Shown here piece by piece: positions 21,930 through 32,598 of a stretch of DNA of 64,000 nucleotides. Location of the stretch: the NCBI GenBank assembly GCA_949752745.1, contig OX457029.1, forward strand, positions 15,020,599 to 15,084,598, given 5' to 3'. The position numbers were made by a program, and so were the translations under genes. The DNA comes from Protula sp. h YS-2021 (taxonomy: Eukaryota; Annelida; Polychaeta; Sabellida; Serpulidae). The notes under the pieces are model-generated. The model saw only the letters and a list, made by a program, of their open reading frames with translations, had not been told where the DNA came from and did not search any database. Position 1 is the first letter of the stretch. Each line of letters opens with the position of its first letter.

Positions 21930-23850
21930 GTATTGATTCTGGTACCAACCCCTAAAGCCGTTCCTTAAAAGTCCTAAGCATATTTGTCTTGCTACGAAAT
22001 GACCAGCATTACTTCTAAAAAAAAAGAAATGAAAATTTAAATACAAAATGTTTAAAAAGGTTTTAATGTAGTCTTAAGTTGTGAGTTAATGTGTGTTAGC
22101 ACTCGTTTATCTGGTTTGTACATCAAGGCCAGTTTAACATAAATCTCTTGTTTACGTTAAATGTAGCATTTCGTTTCTCAGACAGTTATTTCATGATAGT
22201 GAGCTGTGTTTAATGCTTTTCTTGTTTCAAGATAAAAGTCACGCATTTGCGACAACGGCATGCGGTCACTGGCATCATGACATCTTGAAGAAAGCCATGT
22301 AGTCAACAAAAAACCGCGCTTGTTGTTTATTCCCAATGCAAACACGCTAATGATTCTTGACACGTCTTACGACATAATGGATTAACCAAAATGGTGGAGT
22401 AATCTGTCGTGTTGTTTGTAAATGTCGTCTAGAACACTGAAAGAAGTACTCTGCACGATTCCTCAGCTATAGAAAGACACAACATCACAAAGGCGTTTGC
22501 TTGTTTGAGTCTATGGGTTACAATAGGTTTTTTGCCACATGCGTGTCGACTCATCATCTATTCAAAAGCTAAGGCCTGGTTTGTCCTGTTTTATGGAGGG
22601 ACATTAGTGTTTAATCAACTTGTTGTGAAGAAGTAGTCTGTTGACATATTGCTTTCATGTTACATCCACTGAGGTCACGCCACAACTTTCAAAATTTTTA
22701 GCTCCAATCCCTCAATTATTTTACTTCTGTGATGTTATATAGCCAAAGCAAATCTTTATAATATAAATTTAAATTATCAATTAAGTTCATCTGAAGCCTG
22801 AATAAAAGATTGCGTCAGTTTTATTTCTTCTTTTTGTATGCACTTATCTAGTGAATAGGATAGCAAATTTTGTTCTCATTATTTAATGAAAAGTTTTAGA
22901 ATGTTTTATGCTTGTTATGGATAAATTACAGGGAATAGAAAGGGTCCCTACTTGCAAAAGTACGTTTACACGGTAGAAGTTGACATATTATAACTTAAAA
23001 ATATGTTTTAATTTGCATCAAACGTCTTTTATCAGCCATAAATTCTGTACTAGATTAAAAAATCTTCAAGGGCATCGTTATAGGTTTTTTCATGAATACC
23101 GCAGTTAAATAAGATTTGCTGTAATAACAGAAATATCTGCCAAACGAACATGTGAGTATAAGTTAGTAAGTTGAAAATAAAGCTTAACAAGTATTTTATT
23201 ATTATTATTGAAGAAATATTTGTTTCATTTCTTTATGTTATTCTAAAATATATTCTAAAAACTGATAATACCGGGTTTTACCTGGTTTTGGTAAGCTATA
23301 AGGTATGTTTTCTTGATATTTAGAAAATAATAATCTTCCTGTTGTTCACAAAATATAAAAGTATTCTCTGATTTTAGGTCGTTGCTGCTTATTTTAAAAT
23401 TTTAAGCTTTATTGTGTGATACATAAAAATACTGCGTTGTAACTCTCAATATCTATTCTGTTTTTAGAATATCTTTCAAATTATTCACAGACTGTCTTAA
23501 TATAAAACGAGTGTAATCATCTCGACTCTATATGGAACTCAACACAATTGCTGATGATGGTAATAACATGTTGGCTGATGAGAAGTAACTACACGAAAAA
23601 ACCCAAAATACTCAGTAACTCCAGTCATGAAAAGGACCATTGAGCTAGAAAATTGTAAGTTTCTTTCTAAATCTTTGTACCATGTAGTCTAACCTGCTAA
23701 ATTTACAGGATCAGCTAGTAAAGCTTGGTGACTTTTCTTCTGTATTTTAGAGCATCGGTTTTCAAAACTTCATATATATTTAAATAAAATAGCTAAAGTG
23801 GAGATCTTAAATGCCAAATAAATAAATAAATAAAACAAGACCGATTTCGC
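21930..23850 (+). repeat. Segmental duplication, copy 2, left part
   Basis: Directly follows copy 1 and repeats its first ~2.5 kb with small deletions. Collinearity stops near 23,850 (AAATAAATAAATAAA) and resumes at 46,205. Confidence 0.7.
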
Positions 23851-25740
23851 CACCGAGTGATGAAATAAACGCTTGAAAACACTCTATAACAGTCTCAAAG
23901 GTTTACATGATAGTTTATATCAGAGGTGTTATGTACATTGTGAGATTTACCGACCGATTGGAACTATCCCATCAACCATGTCCAGGCTATGTCCTTTCAC
24001 TATTTATCACGTCACATGATTTCGGATCCACAGATGTTATTGCCAAAGGGAAAATCTATCACTTGTTTTATAACTTTCTTTAAAGCAAATCAAGGGAAGA
24101 TGGAATACTCGAGCTCTCGTTCCACACTAATGGCTACCAAATAAATAAACAGTCAAGGTCGTATGGTAAACTGAAACTTATCACTTATTGTGTTTCTTTT
24201 AATTCTGCAACTTCCGGTTTTATGCTCGAAAGTGAGCTTGAGGTCAAGGTCACCGGAAGTTATACCTTACGTAACTTGGTAGAGGGAGCGGAGGTCGAAA
24301 ATGAGCTCACCGTTGCTCTATCTCATACCATTTTCGAGATAAAGTCCAATTACCGGTTTCGGGCTTGAACGTGGCCTTCAGGTCAAGGTCACCGGAAGTT
24401 GTACCTTACGTAACGTCGTAGAGGGAGCGGAGGTCGAAAATGAGCTCTATCTCTTACCATTTTCGAGATAAAGTCCAATTACCGGTTTCGGGCTTGAACG
24501 TGGCCTTCAGGTCAAGGTCACCTGAAGTTATACCTTACGTAAGGTCGTAGAGGGGGTGGAGGTCGAAAATGAGCTCAGAATTGCTCTATCTCTTACCGTT
24601 TTTTGAGATAAAAAGCAACTTCCGGTTTTGACTCTAACATGTTTTGAGATCAAAGTCACCCAAAGTTATACCTTACGAATGTCGTGGAGGGTGTGGATGC
24701 CGAAAATAAGGTCAAAACTGCTTTATCTTTTAACCTTTTGCGAGATACAGTGCAATTTCCGAAAGGTAAATCTTATGTACCGTTGATGAGAGGGTGGAAG
24801 TCGAAATGAGGTCGAAATTTCTTTTCTCTTAAGGTTTTCGAGATAAACTTCCGGTTTTTTACTCGAAAGTGACCTGAAGGTCAGTGTCTCCAGAAGTTAT
24901 ACCTTACGTAATGTCTTAGAGGAATAGAGGTCGAAAATGAGATCAAAATATCTCTTGTAGTTTTTGAGATAAAGTGCAACTTCAGGCTTTTGACTCGAAA
25001 GTGAACTTGAGGTCAAGATCACCGAAATTTGTACCTAACCTAACGTCCTAAAAGAAGGGGAGGTCCAGGTTCTGGTGTGATTTTTTTCTGGTTGGTCTTA
25101 TCAAGCACATAAATTACACTTATTTTGGGAGAGCAGTTATTCTTTATTTTCTATAAAACTATGCGAAACACTCCTTTTCAAAGGATTAACAACAGTAACT
25201 TGTAATTGTATATGTCAAGTGAATGACTTTACAACAAAACCTTAAAAAATGAAAAAAAAATCAACAACTTGCTCTTTTTGTAATGAAAAGCGCACTGCCA
25301 GCTGCTTGTAAAAACCCACGTAAGTACAATTCAGCAACCTCAGTAAAAGCAGCATTGCAGATAGCAGTAGCTTACAGTTAGCCTTCCAGTATCGTCCAGT
25401 CACAAGCGAGTTTGCCTCATGCTTACGCATACGCTCACAGAGAGTCATGCTTTGCTAAGGATGACCTTGAAGACTAAGTATTGAATACGGGCTTTTTGTG
25501 TACGTTTTGGGGGGGATAAGGGTTGGGTATTTTACAATGTACTGAGTGGTTAAAAGTTATTTTTAACCGCCAATTCGCATCCAACTGATCTGTCTGCATA
25601 TTGCGTATCAAAATTCCGCTTTAAAATCGACCAGGAAAATGAAACGGAAAATGACGTAATTATGACGTCATGCGTTAAAAAATAACGTTACCACGATGTC
25701 CTTTGTCAAAAAGTAGTCTCACAACGTATTTTGCTCGAAC
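23851..25740. other. Extra sequence left of the Polinton, with a ~130-bp tandem array
   Basis: This part has no partner in segmental copy 1. Positions 24,180-25,060 hold about seven ~130-bp units with GGTCAAGGTCACCGGAAGTT, TACCTTACGTAA, GGAGGTCGAAAATGAGCTC and TTTCGAGATAAAG blocks. Units 2-3 are nearly identical and the rest diverge. No gene is recognised. Confidence 0.7.
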
Positions 25741-25746
25741 CTCTAG
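25741..25746. repeat. Target-site duplication, left copy (CTCTAG)
   Basis: Directly abuts AGTAGTTATG and matches 45,894-45,899 in direct orientation. Confidence 0.85.
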
Positions 25747-25954
25747 AGTAGTTATGTGAGCTTTTTTGCTGACACAAAATGCATAACGATTTCGAAATAT
25801 ATGGGCATTGAGCAGATAATTGCATGTTACGTGTTGAACAGATGTGGAGGGGTGGGGATGTGGATATTAATGAGAACGCTGGAAATGCAAACGTTAGTAT
25901 GAGTCTGTGTCCCTTTTCGTGAGCGATATTTGGGGTAAACTGAGCGCGCCAAAA

Positions 25955-25984
25955 TGACGTCATGTGGATGTGCGTCGTATAAAT
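25955..25984 (+). promoter_or_regulatory. CRE and TATA box of the arm-A terminal gene
   Basis: TGACGTCA (25,955-25,962) and TATAAAT (25,978-25,984) lie 57-86 bp before the ATG at 26,041. The same layout is mirrored in arm B. Confidence 0.55.
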
Positions 25985-26040
25985 GAAGCATTGGGGATTG
26001 GGGAATAAAGCTTCAGTGCGTCAGTACCAACGTAGTCAAG

Positions 26041-26907
26041 ATGAATGGAAAATATTCTGTTGAATTTTGCTTTGGTTTATCTTTAACAGTCGTTGTAGGA
26101 AAGTTTGGAAAATACATCCAGCTTTTACGCAGCCAAAAATTTATTTCCTTTTCCGAGCGGGTTTGGAAATTTTTGAACAATAATCTTGGATTAATTTCAC
26201 TCAGTTTGAAATCAGAGAGTGAATATGGATTGACACTAACAACGGCAAAAGAGCTAAAATTATCTCAATACCGAGGGCAGAGTTACGTGTGTTTTCAAGA
26301 AAATGTCTCGTCGGACAGTGAAAAATTTACGAAATACATCAATCTCAGCAAAGAAGAATGGGACCAGTTCTTAACTGCAATACCCAAAATAAACAAACTT
26401 TTGGAGCAGGATGTGTTATACAGTTCGCGCAAAGGTCAGTGGCATTTCTTAAAGGAAGCGGCTGAGAAAGAAAACGAAAATAACGTGGAGCTTTCCTGTG
26501 TACTTGCCCCTAAGGTTGATGAAACGAAAATAGTAACGCGGCTACACGCACATCTAATTATCGAACAAATACAACAAAACCTCAAAGAATCCTGTATAGG
26601 ATGTTCTTACAGCGCTCCAGACCAGTGGTCTCATATGAGTAGCGGAAGTGGATGCTTGTCACAATGGGAAGATGCAGTTATGCTTAACTTCTCCACTGCA
26701 AAAAGGATGGTAGACTTGGAGAAATCATTGCAGATTCTCAACAGTGCAATGAAGTGGAACATTAAAATGCCCGCTACAATCGATGATAAAGTGTTGTATA
26801 AACTCGTCGAACAATCACAGATGCCACCAGTCGAATGTGATTGTGGATGCATCGATCACCGGATCTGGGAAGTATACAGCCGATTGTTCGGATATCTTAA
26901 AGTTTAG
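26041..26907 (+). CDS. PC4-like DNA-binding protein, arm A
   Basis: 288 residues, two visible residue differences from the arm-B copy. Two N-terminal segments resemble PC4 repeats: G-K-Y-I-Q-L-x-R-S-Q-K-F-I-S-F (~22-36) with a following W helix, and F-T-K-Y-I-N-L-S-K-E-E-W (~97-108) with an amphipathic helix. The C-terminal half has a C-I-G-C ... H ... C-L cluster (~186-205) and a C-D-C-G-C group (~270), suggesting metal binding. It would act on single-stranded DNA during element replication or transcription; this is inference from the fold pattern. It is the outermost gene, transcribed inward from a CRE/TATA promoter. Confidence 0.6.
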   Translation: MNGKYSVEFCFGLSLTVVVGKFGKYIQLLRSQKFISFSERVWKFLNNNLGLISLSLKSESEYGLTLTTAKELKLSQYRGQSYVCFQENVSSDSEKFTKYINLSKEEWDQFLTAIPKINKLLEQDVLYSSRKGQWHFLKEAAEKENENNVELSCVLAPKVDETKIVTRLHAHLIIEQIQQNLKESCIGCSYSAPDQWSHMSSGSGCLSQWEDAVMLNFSTAKRMVDLEKSLQILNSAMKWNIKMPATIDDKVLYKLVEQSQMPPVECDCGCIDHRIWEVYSRLFGYLKV

Positions 26908-27049
26908 GACTGAATATGTTCAATTACTCCATAAATGAACAAGACATTATTTGCGGTCGTTTAACAAATCATATGTGAGATTAGTAATTGGTAATCATCC
27001 GTAGCACTATTTATCTTGAGTAACTGTTTAGTTGAGTATCATTTAAAAA

Positions 27050-27478
27050 ATGAACAAGATGGATGAAGTGTTTAAAGCGAACTATAAGGATTATATTTTT
27101 TCTCTGCTTCCTATGCTTGAGCGTGATTGGACAAAACAAGTAACTAATATGCATAATTTATGGAAACCTGCTGGAAATCTAATAAACAAATCAAGTATGG
27201 TGAAAAGTTTTGAAAGGGAATGCGAAGAGAATAAGTTATGTACATATAACTATGATATAAGTCAAGCCTTTCAAAAAGCCAACAGCGAATGGTCGATTGA
27301 ACTAATGATTGAAGTGAGTGACTTGATAATTAAACTTTTTAATAACGATGTGCCGATGTCAGCAAATGTTGCAAGATGGGAAAATGGACGCATCACTGTG
27401 GATACATCAGTTTTTAAACTAGGAAACTCAACAATAGAAAAGCTTGAAAAGTCATTTGCGGAACTTACTTTGGAATAA
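27050..27478 (+). CDS. Polinton protein of unknown function, arm A
   Basis: 142 residues from the M-N-K-M-D-E start, mostly helical and rich in K, E, N and S, with no recognised domain. It follows the PC4-like gene by ~140 bp in the same direction and converges on the protease gene. A poly(A) signal (AATAAAATAAAG) lies near 27,648. It is conserved without change from arm B as far as I can see, which suggests a real gene. Confidence 0.6.
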   Translation: MNKMDEVFKANYKDYIFSLLPMLERDWTKQVTNMHNLWKPAGNLINKSSMVKSFERECEENKLCTYNYDISQAFQKANSEWSIELMIEVSDLIIKLFNNDVPMSANVARWENGRITVDTSVFKLGNSTIEKLEKSFAELTLE

Positions 27479-27969
27479 AACTTTTTCATTGATTAGTATG
27501 GATTGACTGTGTAACAGCTGTTTCAGAATCTTTTTACTGTAACACATTTTCTTAAGAAAAGGTAAATAGTTTAATGTTGTGTTTATTATGATTGTTTTTA
27601 ATTGTTTATTTTGTATTTATTGATGTAAAACTAGGATGTAGAAGCAATAAAATAAAGACAACATTTATTTTTATTTTGTTTTTATTACCTTTCTACTACA
27701 ACAACAGTGACAATTATAATCAAAATATCAAACAATTTTAACACTAATGATTAAAATAATAGTAACAACAATTACAGCAATTTTATCATTAATAAATAAA
27801 ATATTAATTACAATGACGCCAACATTAATTATAATAATTATTACAATGATTTTAACATTATTATTTAAAACACCAATATCAATAACAATAATTTTACAAT
27901 AGTAAAACTACAAAGTTTAACTATTAACCTATTTTGTGAGTTTATAGAAAGTATTGACAAGAATTTCAT
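27479..27969. other. AT-rich spacer between convergent Polinton gene sets, arm A
   Basis: Very AT-rich, with AATTATTAT-type words and poly(A) signals. It is matched by 43,705-44,154 in arm B. No gene. Confidence 0.7.
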
Positions 27970-28365
27970 TTAGTTTAAGATTGTTGGAAACATATTTATT
28001 ATTTCCACAAAGCTATACCCTCTGCAACGAAAGTAACAATAAAACAAGCAAAATAATCCACATGAATTAGACTGGAAATCTTGTAGTCTTTTGGTGTTAT
28101 ACATATAGTTAGGACCTTTAGCAATCAAGTAGGTTTCGAAATCCGGTCTCGGCGAAATTCCCGAAGAGTCAAAATGTTCACAGACAGTATCAATGAATAA
28201 AACAACCCAATGTGTCCCTGGCATAGCAATTGGATCCGTATTAACAATAAACACTGTGGGTTTCTTCACAAACACTGGGAGTTGATCTTTTGCGATGACA
28301 CCTCCGTAATATTCCCTGATAAATGGATCAGTCAGCATGTAGTGCTTTAGTTGAATGGTATTCAT
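27970..28365 (-). CDS. Adenain-like cysteine protease, arm A, C-terminus altered
   Basis: 131 residues. The catalytic triad of adenovirus-type proteases is visible: H in G-T-H-W-V, D in H-F-D-S-S-G, and C in N-S-C-G-L-F-C. A one-base deletion in the T run near 27,995 relative to arm B replaces the last ~20 residues with a short tail. Its start codon overlaps the capsid stop (ATGA). In Polintons such a protease is thought to mature capsid proteins. Confidence 0.75.
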   Translation of the reverse strand: MNTIQLKHYMLTDPFIREYYGGVIAKDQLPVFVKKPTVFIVNTDPIAMPGTHWVVLFIDTVCEHFDSSGISPRPDFETYLIAKGPNYMYNTKRLQDFQSNSCGLFCLFYCYFRCRGYSFVEIINMFPTILN

Positions 28366-29651
28366 AGTATAACGTTACGCGTTTTATCGATTCTAAATTG
28401 AGACGGCATATGTGCGTAACATAAAACGGTCACTGGCTCTGCAAGCGCAGATTCAAAACGTATGCTCAGACGCGTGTGTCCCCTTCCAATTTCGCTGAAT
28501 AGCTCATCACCGGTTCCAGGTTTAAGATCAAAAACATATATTGCATATCCGCCGGGAAACTCGTTTCGGTGAATGAAATTCCCGTCTTCTTGTGGGTACT
28601 GATTTTTAAATAAACTTAGGTATTCGTGAACGTAACCGGTTGGTAAAAAGGAGCCTTCCATGTCAGGGTTCGGTTGAAATTTCGGTGTGCATGCTTGCGT
28701 AGGGACAGACCTGCCGTCAACAGCTAGATCGATGTAGTTTAAGTTGAAATGTTGAAAATAAAATGGGTTCTTTCTGTAATCTCCGGAATATGCCGCACTT
28801 GATACTAACGCGACAACCAGCTTGCTGGGTACATATGAATGCCACATGTCATCTATGCTCCATGTAAATGTACCAGCACTTATCGTGTATGTTTTTATAT
28901 CCGACTTCCAGAACGGATAGATTGCTGGAGACTTTTCTAATCTCTGATTATGAGCTAACACAACGGCTGGGTTAAGTTTTAAGTGGCAAACTTTCAAAAT
29001 AGCATCTTGAATTTCTACTTCATAGGCGTCGCCACTGGGTGCAAATAATCTGAAGCTGTCCTCACTTTGAAACAGCTTTACCCCTATTTGGACTCCAGGA
29101 AGGATAGCACGTTGCTGCTGGCAAACATCTGCATGAATTGGACCCTCAAAATCCGCGATGCCATGTCTCGTCAGTTCTCTTCTTTGTAGATAACCTGAGT
29201 TTTGAGAGGTCTCCTCAAAGGCTCCTCCATCGTCTTTGTAATAACCCTCAGCCTGTAGCTGACTTTCTTTTACGTCATGCCCGTATCTTAACAGCACATC
29301 GATATAACTTTTCAGGAAATAGTTTATACCGACTCCAGAGCTTAGAGTTTGTTGCTGGAGCGAAACATCAACTTGTCTAAAAATAGAATGGAGTGATAAA
29401 TTAACTAGTACCACCTCATCACTCGTATCTACTGGCGTTACACCATCCGAACGTAGTATCCGTAACTTCACATGCAGTCGAGTTTTAGAGAGTAAAATAT
29501 ATTCTGCGCTGGTACCGGGTATTTGAAATTCTATGGTTGATCCCTTCCCAATCTGTCCAACAGGTCTGTAATTGATCCAGTCAACCTCCTGAACAGCATG
29601 TTCAGTCACAGGAGGTTGAAAGAGGGCAATTTCGTTGTTTACTGCCGACAT
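28362..29651 (-). CDS. Probable major capsid protein (F54H12.2-like), arm A
   Basis: 429 residues, three visible differences from arm B. It belongs to the protein family annotated in many invertebrates as F54H12.2-like, which sits in Polintons and is generally taken as the capsid (hexon-like) protein. I see beta-rich sequence throughout and no transmembrane segment or enzyme motif. The assignment rests on family recognition and its place next to the protease. The ATGA overlap with the protease is kept. Confidence 0.65.
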   Translation of the reverse strand: MSAVNNEIALFQPPVTEHAVQEVDWINYRPVGQIGKGSTIEFQIPGTSAEYILLSKTRLHVKLRILRSDGVTPVDTSDEVVLVNLSLHSIFRQVDVSLQQQTLSSGVGINYFLKSYIDVLLRYGHDVKESQLQAEGYYKDDGGAFEETSQNSGYLQRRELTRHGIADFEGPIHADVCQQQRAILPGVQIGVKLFQSEDSFRLFAPSGDAYEVEIQDAILKVCHLKLNPAVVLAHNQRLEKSPAIYPFWKSDIKTYTISAGTFTWSIDDMWHSYVPSKLVVALVSSAAYSGDYRKNPFYFQHFNLNYIDLAVDGRSVPTQACTPKFQPNPDMEGSFLPTGYVHEYLSLFKNQYPQEDGNFIHRNEFPGGYAIYVFDLKPGTGDELFSEIGRGHTRLSIRFESALAEPVTVLCYAHMPSQFRIDKTRNVIL

Positions 29652-29717
29652 GTTATCTCTTCGCTGGTCAGATAGAGAGTGAGTTAATTACATTGTGTAA
29701 CAAGATTATATCCTAGC

Positions 29718-30098
29718 TTAATATTTCCGTCTACGCCACAGCTGCTTTTGGGAACCTTTCTTTTTAAGCGCTTTAACCTTTTTCTGTGTCTTCTTCTTTC
29801 TGTGTGGTGTCTTACTCTTTCCTACGCGTTTTCGTTTTACTGTTTTCTTTTTGTTTTTTATTCGACGTCGCTTTGCGGGTACTGGCATCGCTAATAAATT
29901 ACGCTTAAACTGCATTTTTGCCTGCTCTACTTGCTGCTGTGTTGGTGTAACAAGTTGAACTGCAGCGCTTCCTTCCTGTGGGGTCACGTTTGATATGTAG
30001 TCCTCTATTACGTAAAATTTCGAGCTAAAAGGGATTTTACCTTCTCCCATCTTATCATAAAAGTCTATCCATTTCTTCTCTGTCTCTGAAACGGCCAT
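29718..30098 (-). CDS. Small basic, nucleic-acid-binding protein, arm A
   Basis: 126 residues. The N-terminal ~75 are mixed, starting with E-K-K-W-I-D-F-Y-D-K. The C-terminal ~50 are almost entirely K, R, Q and S, as in viral core or histone-like DNA-condensing proteins. It lies between the 124-residue protein and the capsid gene. A role in genome packing or as a basic capsid protein is inference. Confidence 0.6.
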   Translation of the reverse strand: MAVSETEKKWIDFYDKMGEGKIPFSSKFYVIEDYISNVTPQEGSAAVQLVTPTQQQVEQAKMQFKRNLLAMPVPAKRRRIKNKKKTVKRKRVGKSKTPHRKKKTQKKVKALKKKGSQKQLWRRRKY

Positions 30099-30153
30099 GC
30101 TTGCTTCTCCGTGTTCAAGAACGAACTGATGAGAGCATTGATAATCACCAACT

Positions 30154-30528
30154 TTATATTCTTTTCAGCAACAGTGTGCATCTAACAGGACCTATATCTT
30201 CTGTTGGAGTTTCGAAGTTTTTATCTCTTATGTATATTTGAACACGGTGAATATTTTTTCTTGTTGCAGTGAAGAAAAACGGATTAATGATCTGTCCTGG
30301 TTCCCTGACAATTCTGATAATCGGTGCCATAAGGTCGCGAACAAAACTTTGTTCGCAAATATCACAAAAAACATAAAGATAATCACCAGAATTGTTGTAG
30401 AAAATCTCTGAAAGTGCGCACTTAAAAGTCCCTGTCAAAGGTTGTGTTAACTCACACGTGAAGTCGGTAGAAGAATTTAAGGGATGAAATTCGAGAGAAT
30501 CGTTTGATGCTAAGAAAAGATGAATCAT
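30154..30528 (-). CDS. Small Polinton protein, possible minor capsid relative, arm A
   Basis: 124 residues. The start (L-A-S-N-D-S-L-E-F-H-P-L-N-S, then a stretch ending A-L-S-E-I-F-Y) resembles the N-terminal region of proteins found next to the capsid gene in other Polintons, where a penton-like role is proposed. It is short for a full jelly roll. About five residues differ from arm B, so it is less constrained than the capsid. Confidence 0.5.
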   Translation of the reverse strand: MIHLFLASNDSLEFHPLNSSTDFTCELTQPLTGTFKCALSEIFYNNSGDYLYVFCDICEQSFVRDLMAPIIRIVREPGQIINPFFFTATRKNIHRVQIYIRDKNFETPTEDIGPVRCTLLLKRI

Positions 30529-30570
30529 CTTTACGTGTCCGCTACAGAATAGAGTATTTCACCCCTACTT

Positions 30571-31704
30571 CTAATTTAGATAATCGATGTCGCTCACCCA
30601 GGCGTTGAACTTTTTAGGGTAGCCTACAAATTTAACAAACAATTCCTTCTTTCCATTTCTTGTGCGTCTTCGCAAAATTTTCTCAATTTTATACGACTTG
30701 TCCTCCGGGACTAACACCTTTTGTAATTCGTTCTGATAGAAGTGTCCTGTGATAGGGTCATTTTGTTCATCCTTGATGCTGTACATGGGAACCCCACTTC
30801 TATTTTTTTTATCTGTTATTGTAAACACTTCTGTCGTATATTTTTCATCATATTCGCGCGCAAAAGGTCGCCGACTTGCTACCAACTTAACGCGATCTCC
30901 TTCTTTAAATCTGTATGGGTTTTTATTTTTTGGTTTTCCTGGGGGTCTTTTCACTTTCGGCTTAGCAAAAAACTGATTGGACCACACAGTATATTGATCA
31001 GTGTTGCGAGCTTGTACTGGAGTTAAACTCAAAACCCGATGCACGGAATTATTATACCCAGTAACAAAATCATCAAGGACATCTATCCATCTATGTGTGT
31101 TATTTTCATTCATGTACTTAATCAGCTTTAATTTCAGTTGCTTTATTAGTCTTTCTGCGTGAGCAACTTTCTTTTCGCTGGTACTTGTATAATGTTCTAT
31201 TCCCTCTCTCTTTAAATAAGCTTTTACTAACGCGTTGTTGGATTCTGATCCACCATCAGTGAATAGTTTATCACATTTTTCAGTTTCAAAATGTTTTTCC
31301 ATTACTTGTACCATTTCACTCCCCCGCAATGTTTTTAGTGGATATGCCCAAGCATACCTCGTAAAAATGTCAATAAAAACAACAAAATATGCGTAGCCAG
31401 CATTTTCCTTTTCAAAACGGATCATGTACCCGACATCCGATCCAGTTATAGCGTTCTTGTAGGCAGCTATTATTCTCGGTCTTTTAAAATTATGGACTGG
31501 AGGTTTGTAAGATGTGTATGTATCTTGAGACTGAAGCCATTCCCTAAGTTCCTTCTTTGTAACTTTACCTTCATTTTTAATTATGCGCCACACCTTATTC
31601 AATCCCAAAAAGGCTGCTGGGTTACTAGGAGTGAAGTATATCTTTTCCAAGTACTTTTGCTTTTCTTTACTCAACATCAGAGACTTTTCCACAGCAATTT
31701 CCAA
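30571..31704 (-). CDS. Retroviral-type integrase with chromodomain, arm A
   Basis: 377 residues from the first ATG; the likely start is the tenth codon (31,677), which overlaps the previous stop as TGATG. The rve core shows D in G-S-D-V-G-Y, F-I-D-I-F-T-R-Y-A-W, D in L-F-T-D-G-G-S, and E in V-A-H-A-E-R-L. A chromodomain-like end follows (Y-K-I-E-K-I-L ... F-V-K-F-V-G-Y). Compared with arm B the sequence after the second D is D-G-G-S-E-S instead of D-G-G-S-E-Y, with several other changes, and the last two codons are lost. Confidence 0.85.
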   Translation of the reverse strand: MEIAVEKSLMLSKEKQKYLEKIYFTPSNPAAFLGLNKVWRIIKNEGKVTKKELREWLQSQDTYTSYKPPVHNFKRPRIIAAYKNAITGSDVGYMIRFEKENAGYAYFVVFIDIFTRYAWAYPLKTLRGSEMVQVMEKHFETEKCDKLFTDGGSESNNALVKAYLKREGIEHYTSTSEKKVAHAERLIKQLKLKLIKYMNENNTHRWIDVLDDFVTGYNNSVHRVLSLTPVQARNTDQYTVWSNQFFAKPKVKRPPGKPKNKNPYRFKEGDRVKLVASRRPFAREYDEKYTTEVFTITDKKNRSGVPMYSIKDEQNDPITGHFYQNELQKVLVPEDKSYKIEKILRRRTRNGKKELFVKFVGYPKKFNAWVSDIDYLN

Positions 31705-32258
31705 CTGTTTAAAGGTACCGGCTGCTTTTCTGGTATTCCTATAGGTGGTAACACTCTTCCTCCAAGCAAAAGTTTTCGCTTTGGATTGGAAATAAGCGAA
31801 AGCGGTATATTTCCTAAATTTCCATAAAACTCTGTGTATCCAACCGGATCGTATTGGGTGTTGTTTAAAGCATCGTGAAGAAGATCAGTGATATGAGAGA
31901 ATGGAATGGGCTTTTCATTCAAAAGTAATTCACCATTCTTGTTCCAGTCTAAACATGAATGTTTATCAATAATGTCCAGCAAATTCTTTGCTTTTGTATG
32001 ATTTCTCTTCGGCAGGTGTGCAATAATAACTTCCGGTTTTAATTTATCATTTTTCGGTAAAGGAGGGACTGGAATAGGTTCCGTAACTTGTCCCGAGTCT
32101 AATACTACTGGGCTTTCGACTGATGTTAAGTTCTCTTGATTTCCTGTGTCTATTCCTCTATTTCCTTTGGCTAAGTTTTGATAAAATAAGTACTGTTCCA
32201 TGGGAATCAACACGCTCTTTTTCATAGTAGCTGTAAAAGCTGTGTTTTTAATGCCCAC
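31677..32258 (-). CDS. Conserved Polinton protein of unknown function, arm A
   Basis: 193 residues from the first ATG; the likely start is M12 (32,225), which overlaps the preceding stop as ATGA. The middle is P-rich, then comes a helical block (K-A-K-N-L-L-D-I-I-D), W-N-K-N-G-E-L-L, a D-L-L-H-D-A-L helix and a P-L-S-L-I-S-N-P-K-R tail. Similar proteins accompany Polinton integrase and ATPase genes, but no function is known to me. Confidence 0.6.
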   Translation of the reverse strand: MGIKNTAFTATMKKSVLIPMEQYLFYQNLAKGNRGIDTGNQENLTSVESPVVLDSGQVTEPIPVPPLPKNDKLKPEVIIAHLPKRNHTKAKNLLDIIDKHSCLDWNKNGELLLNEKPIPFSHITDLLHDALNNTQYDPVGYTEFYGNLGNIPLSLISNPKRKLLLGGRVLPPIGIPEKQPVPLNSWKLLWKSL

Positions 32259-32563
32259 AAAACCAATAACAAATGTTTATAGTTCTTGCGAATTAGATTC
32301 CTTTTTACTAACTTACTTATCTTTTTGCTGGCAATACTTTCAAAAAGCCTTTTCTTTTTATTTACTAGGTATTGCGCTTTTTTCGGTAAAGGTAAATGTA
32401 ATAAATTATATGCTATTTCACTCAACAGAAGCAGCTGTTCTTCTGTTATGGTGTCCAAAAGTGCTGTCGCTTGATCTCGAGATGTGTTTAAAATAAGTTG
32501 AAGAAACTCTTTGTTCTTAATTACATGCTTTGACATGTTGCACAGGCAAAAGTTTGAGTACAA
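32222..32563 (-). CDS. Small helical basic Polinton protein, arm A
   Basis: The likely start is M10 (32,536), M-S-K-H-V-I-K-N-K-E. It has about 104 residues: N-terminal amphipathic helices (E-E-Q-L-L-L-L-S-E-I-A-Y-N-L-L), a K/R-rich centre and a leucine-rich end. It is identical to the arm-B copy. Function unknown. Confidence 0.55.
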   Translation of the reverse strand: MYSNFCLCNMSKHVIKNKEFLQLILNTSRDQATALLDTITEEQLLLLSEIAYNLLHLPLPKKAQYLVNKKKRLFESIASKKISKLVKRNLIRKNYKHLLLVLWALKTQLLQLL

Positions 32564-32598
32564 ATGTCATTACTTAATGTCTGCTCCACAATTTAAAT

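Noticed and set aside
25242..25448. 68-codon minus-strand frame beside the Polinton
   Set aside because: No recognisable domain and outside the element boundaries; likely chance.
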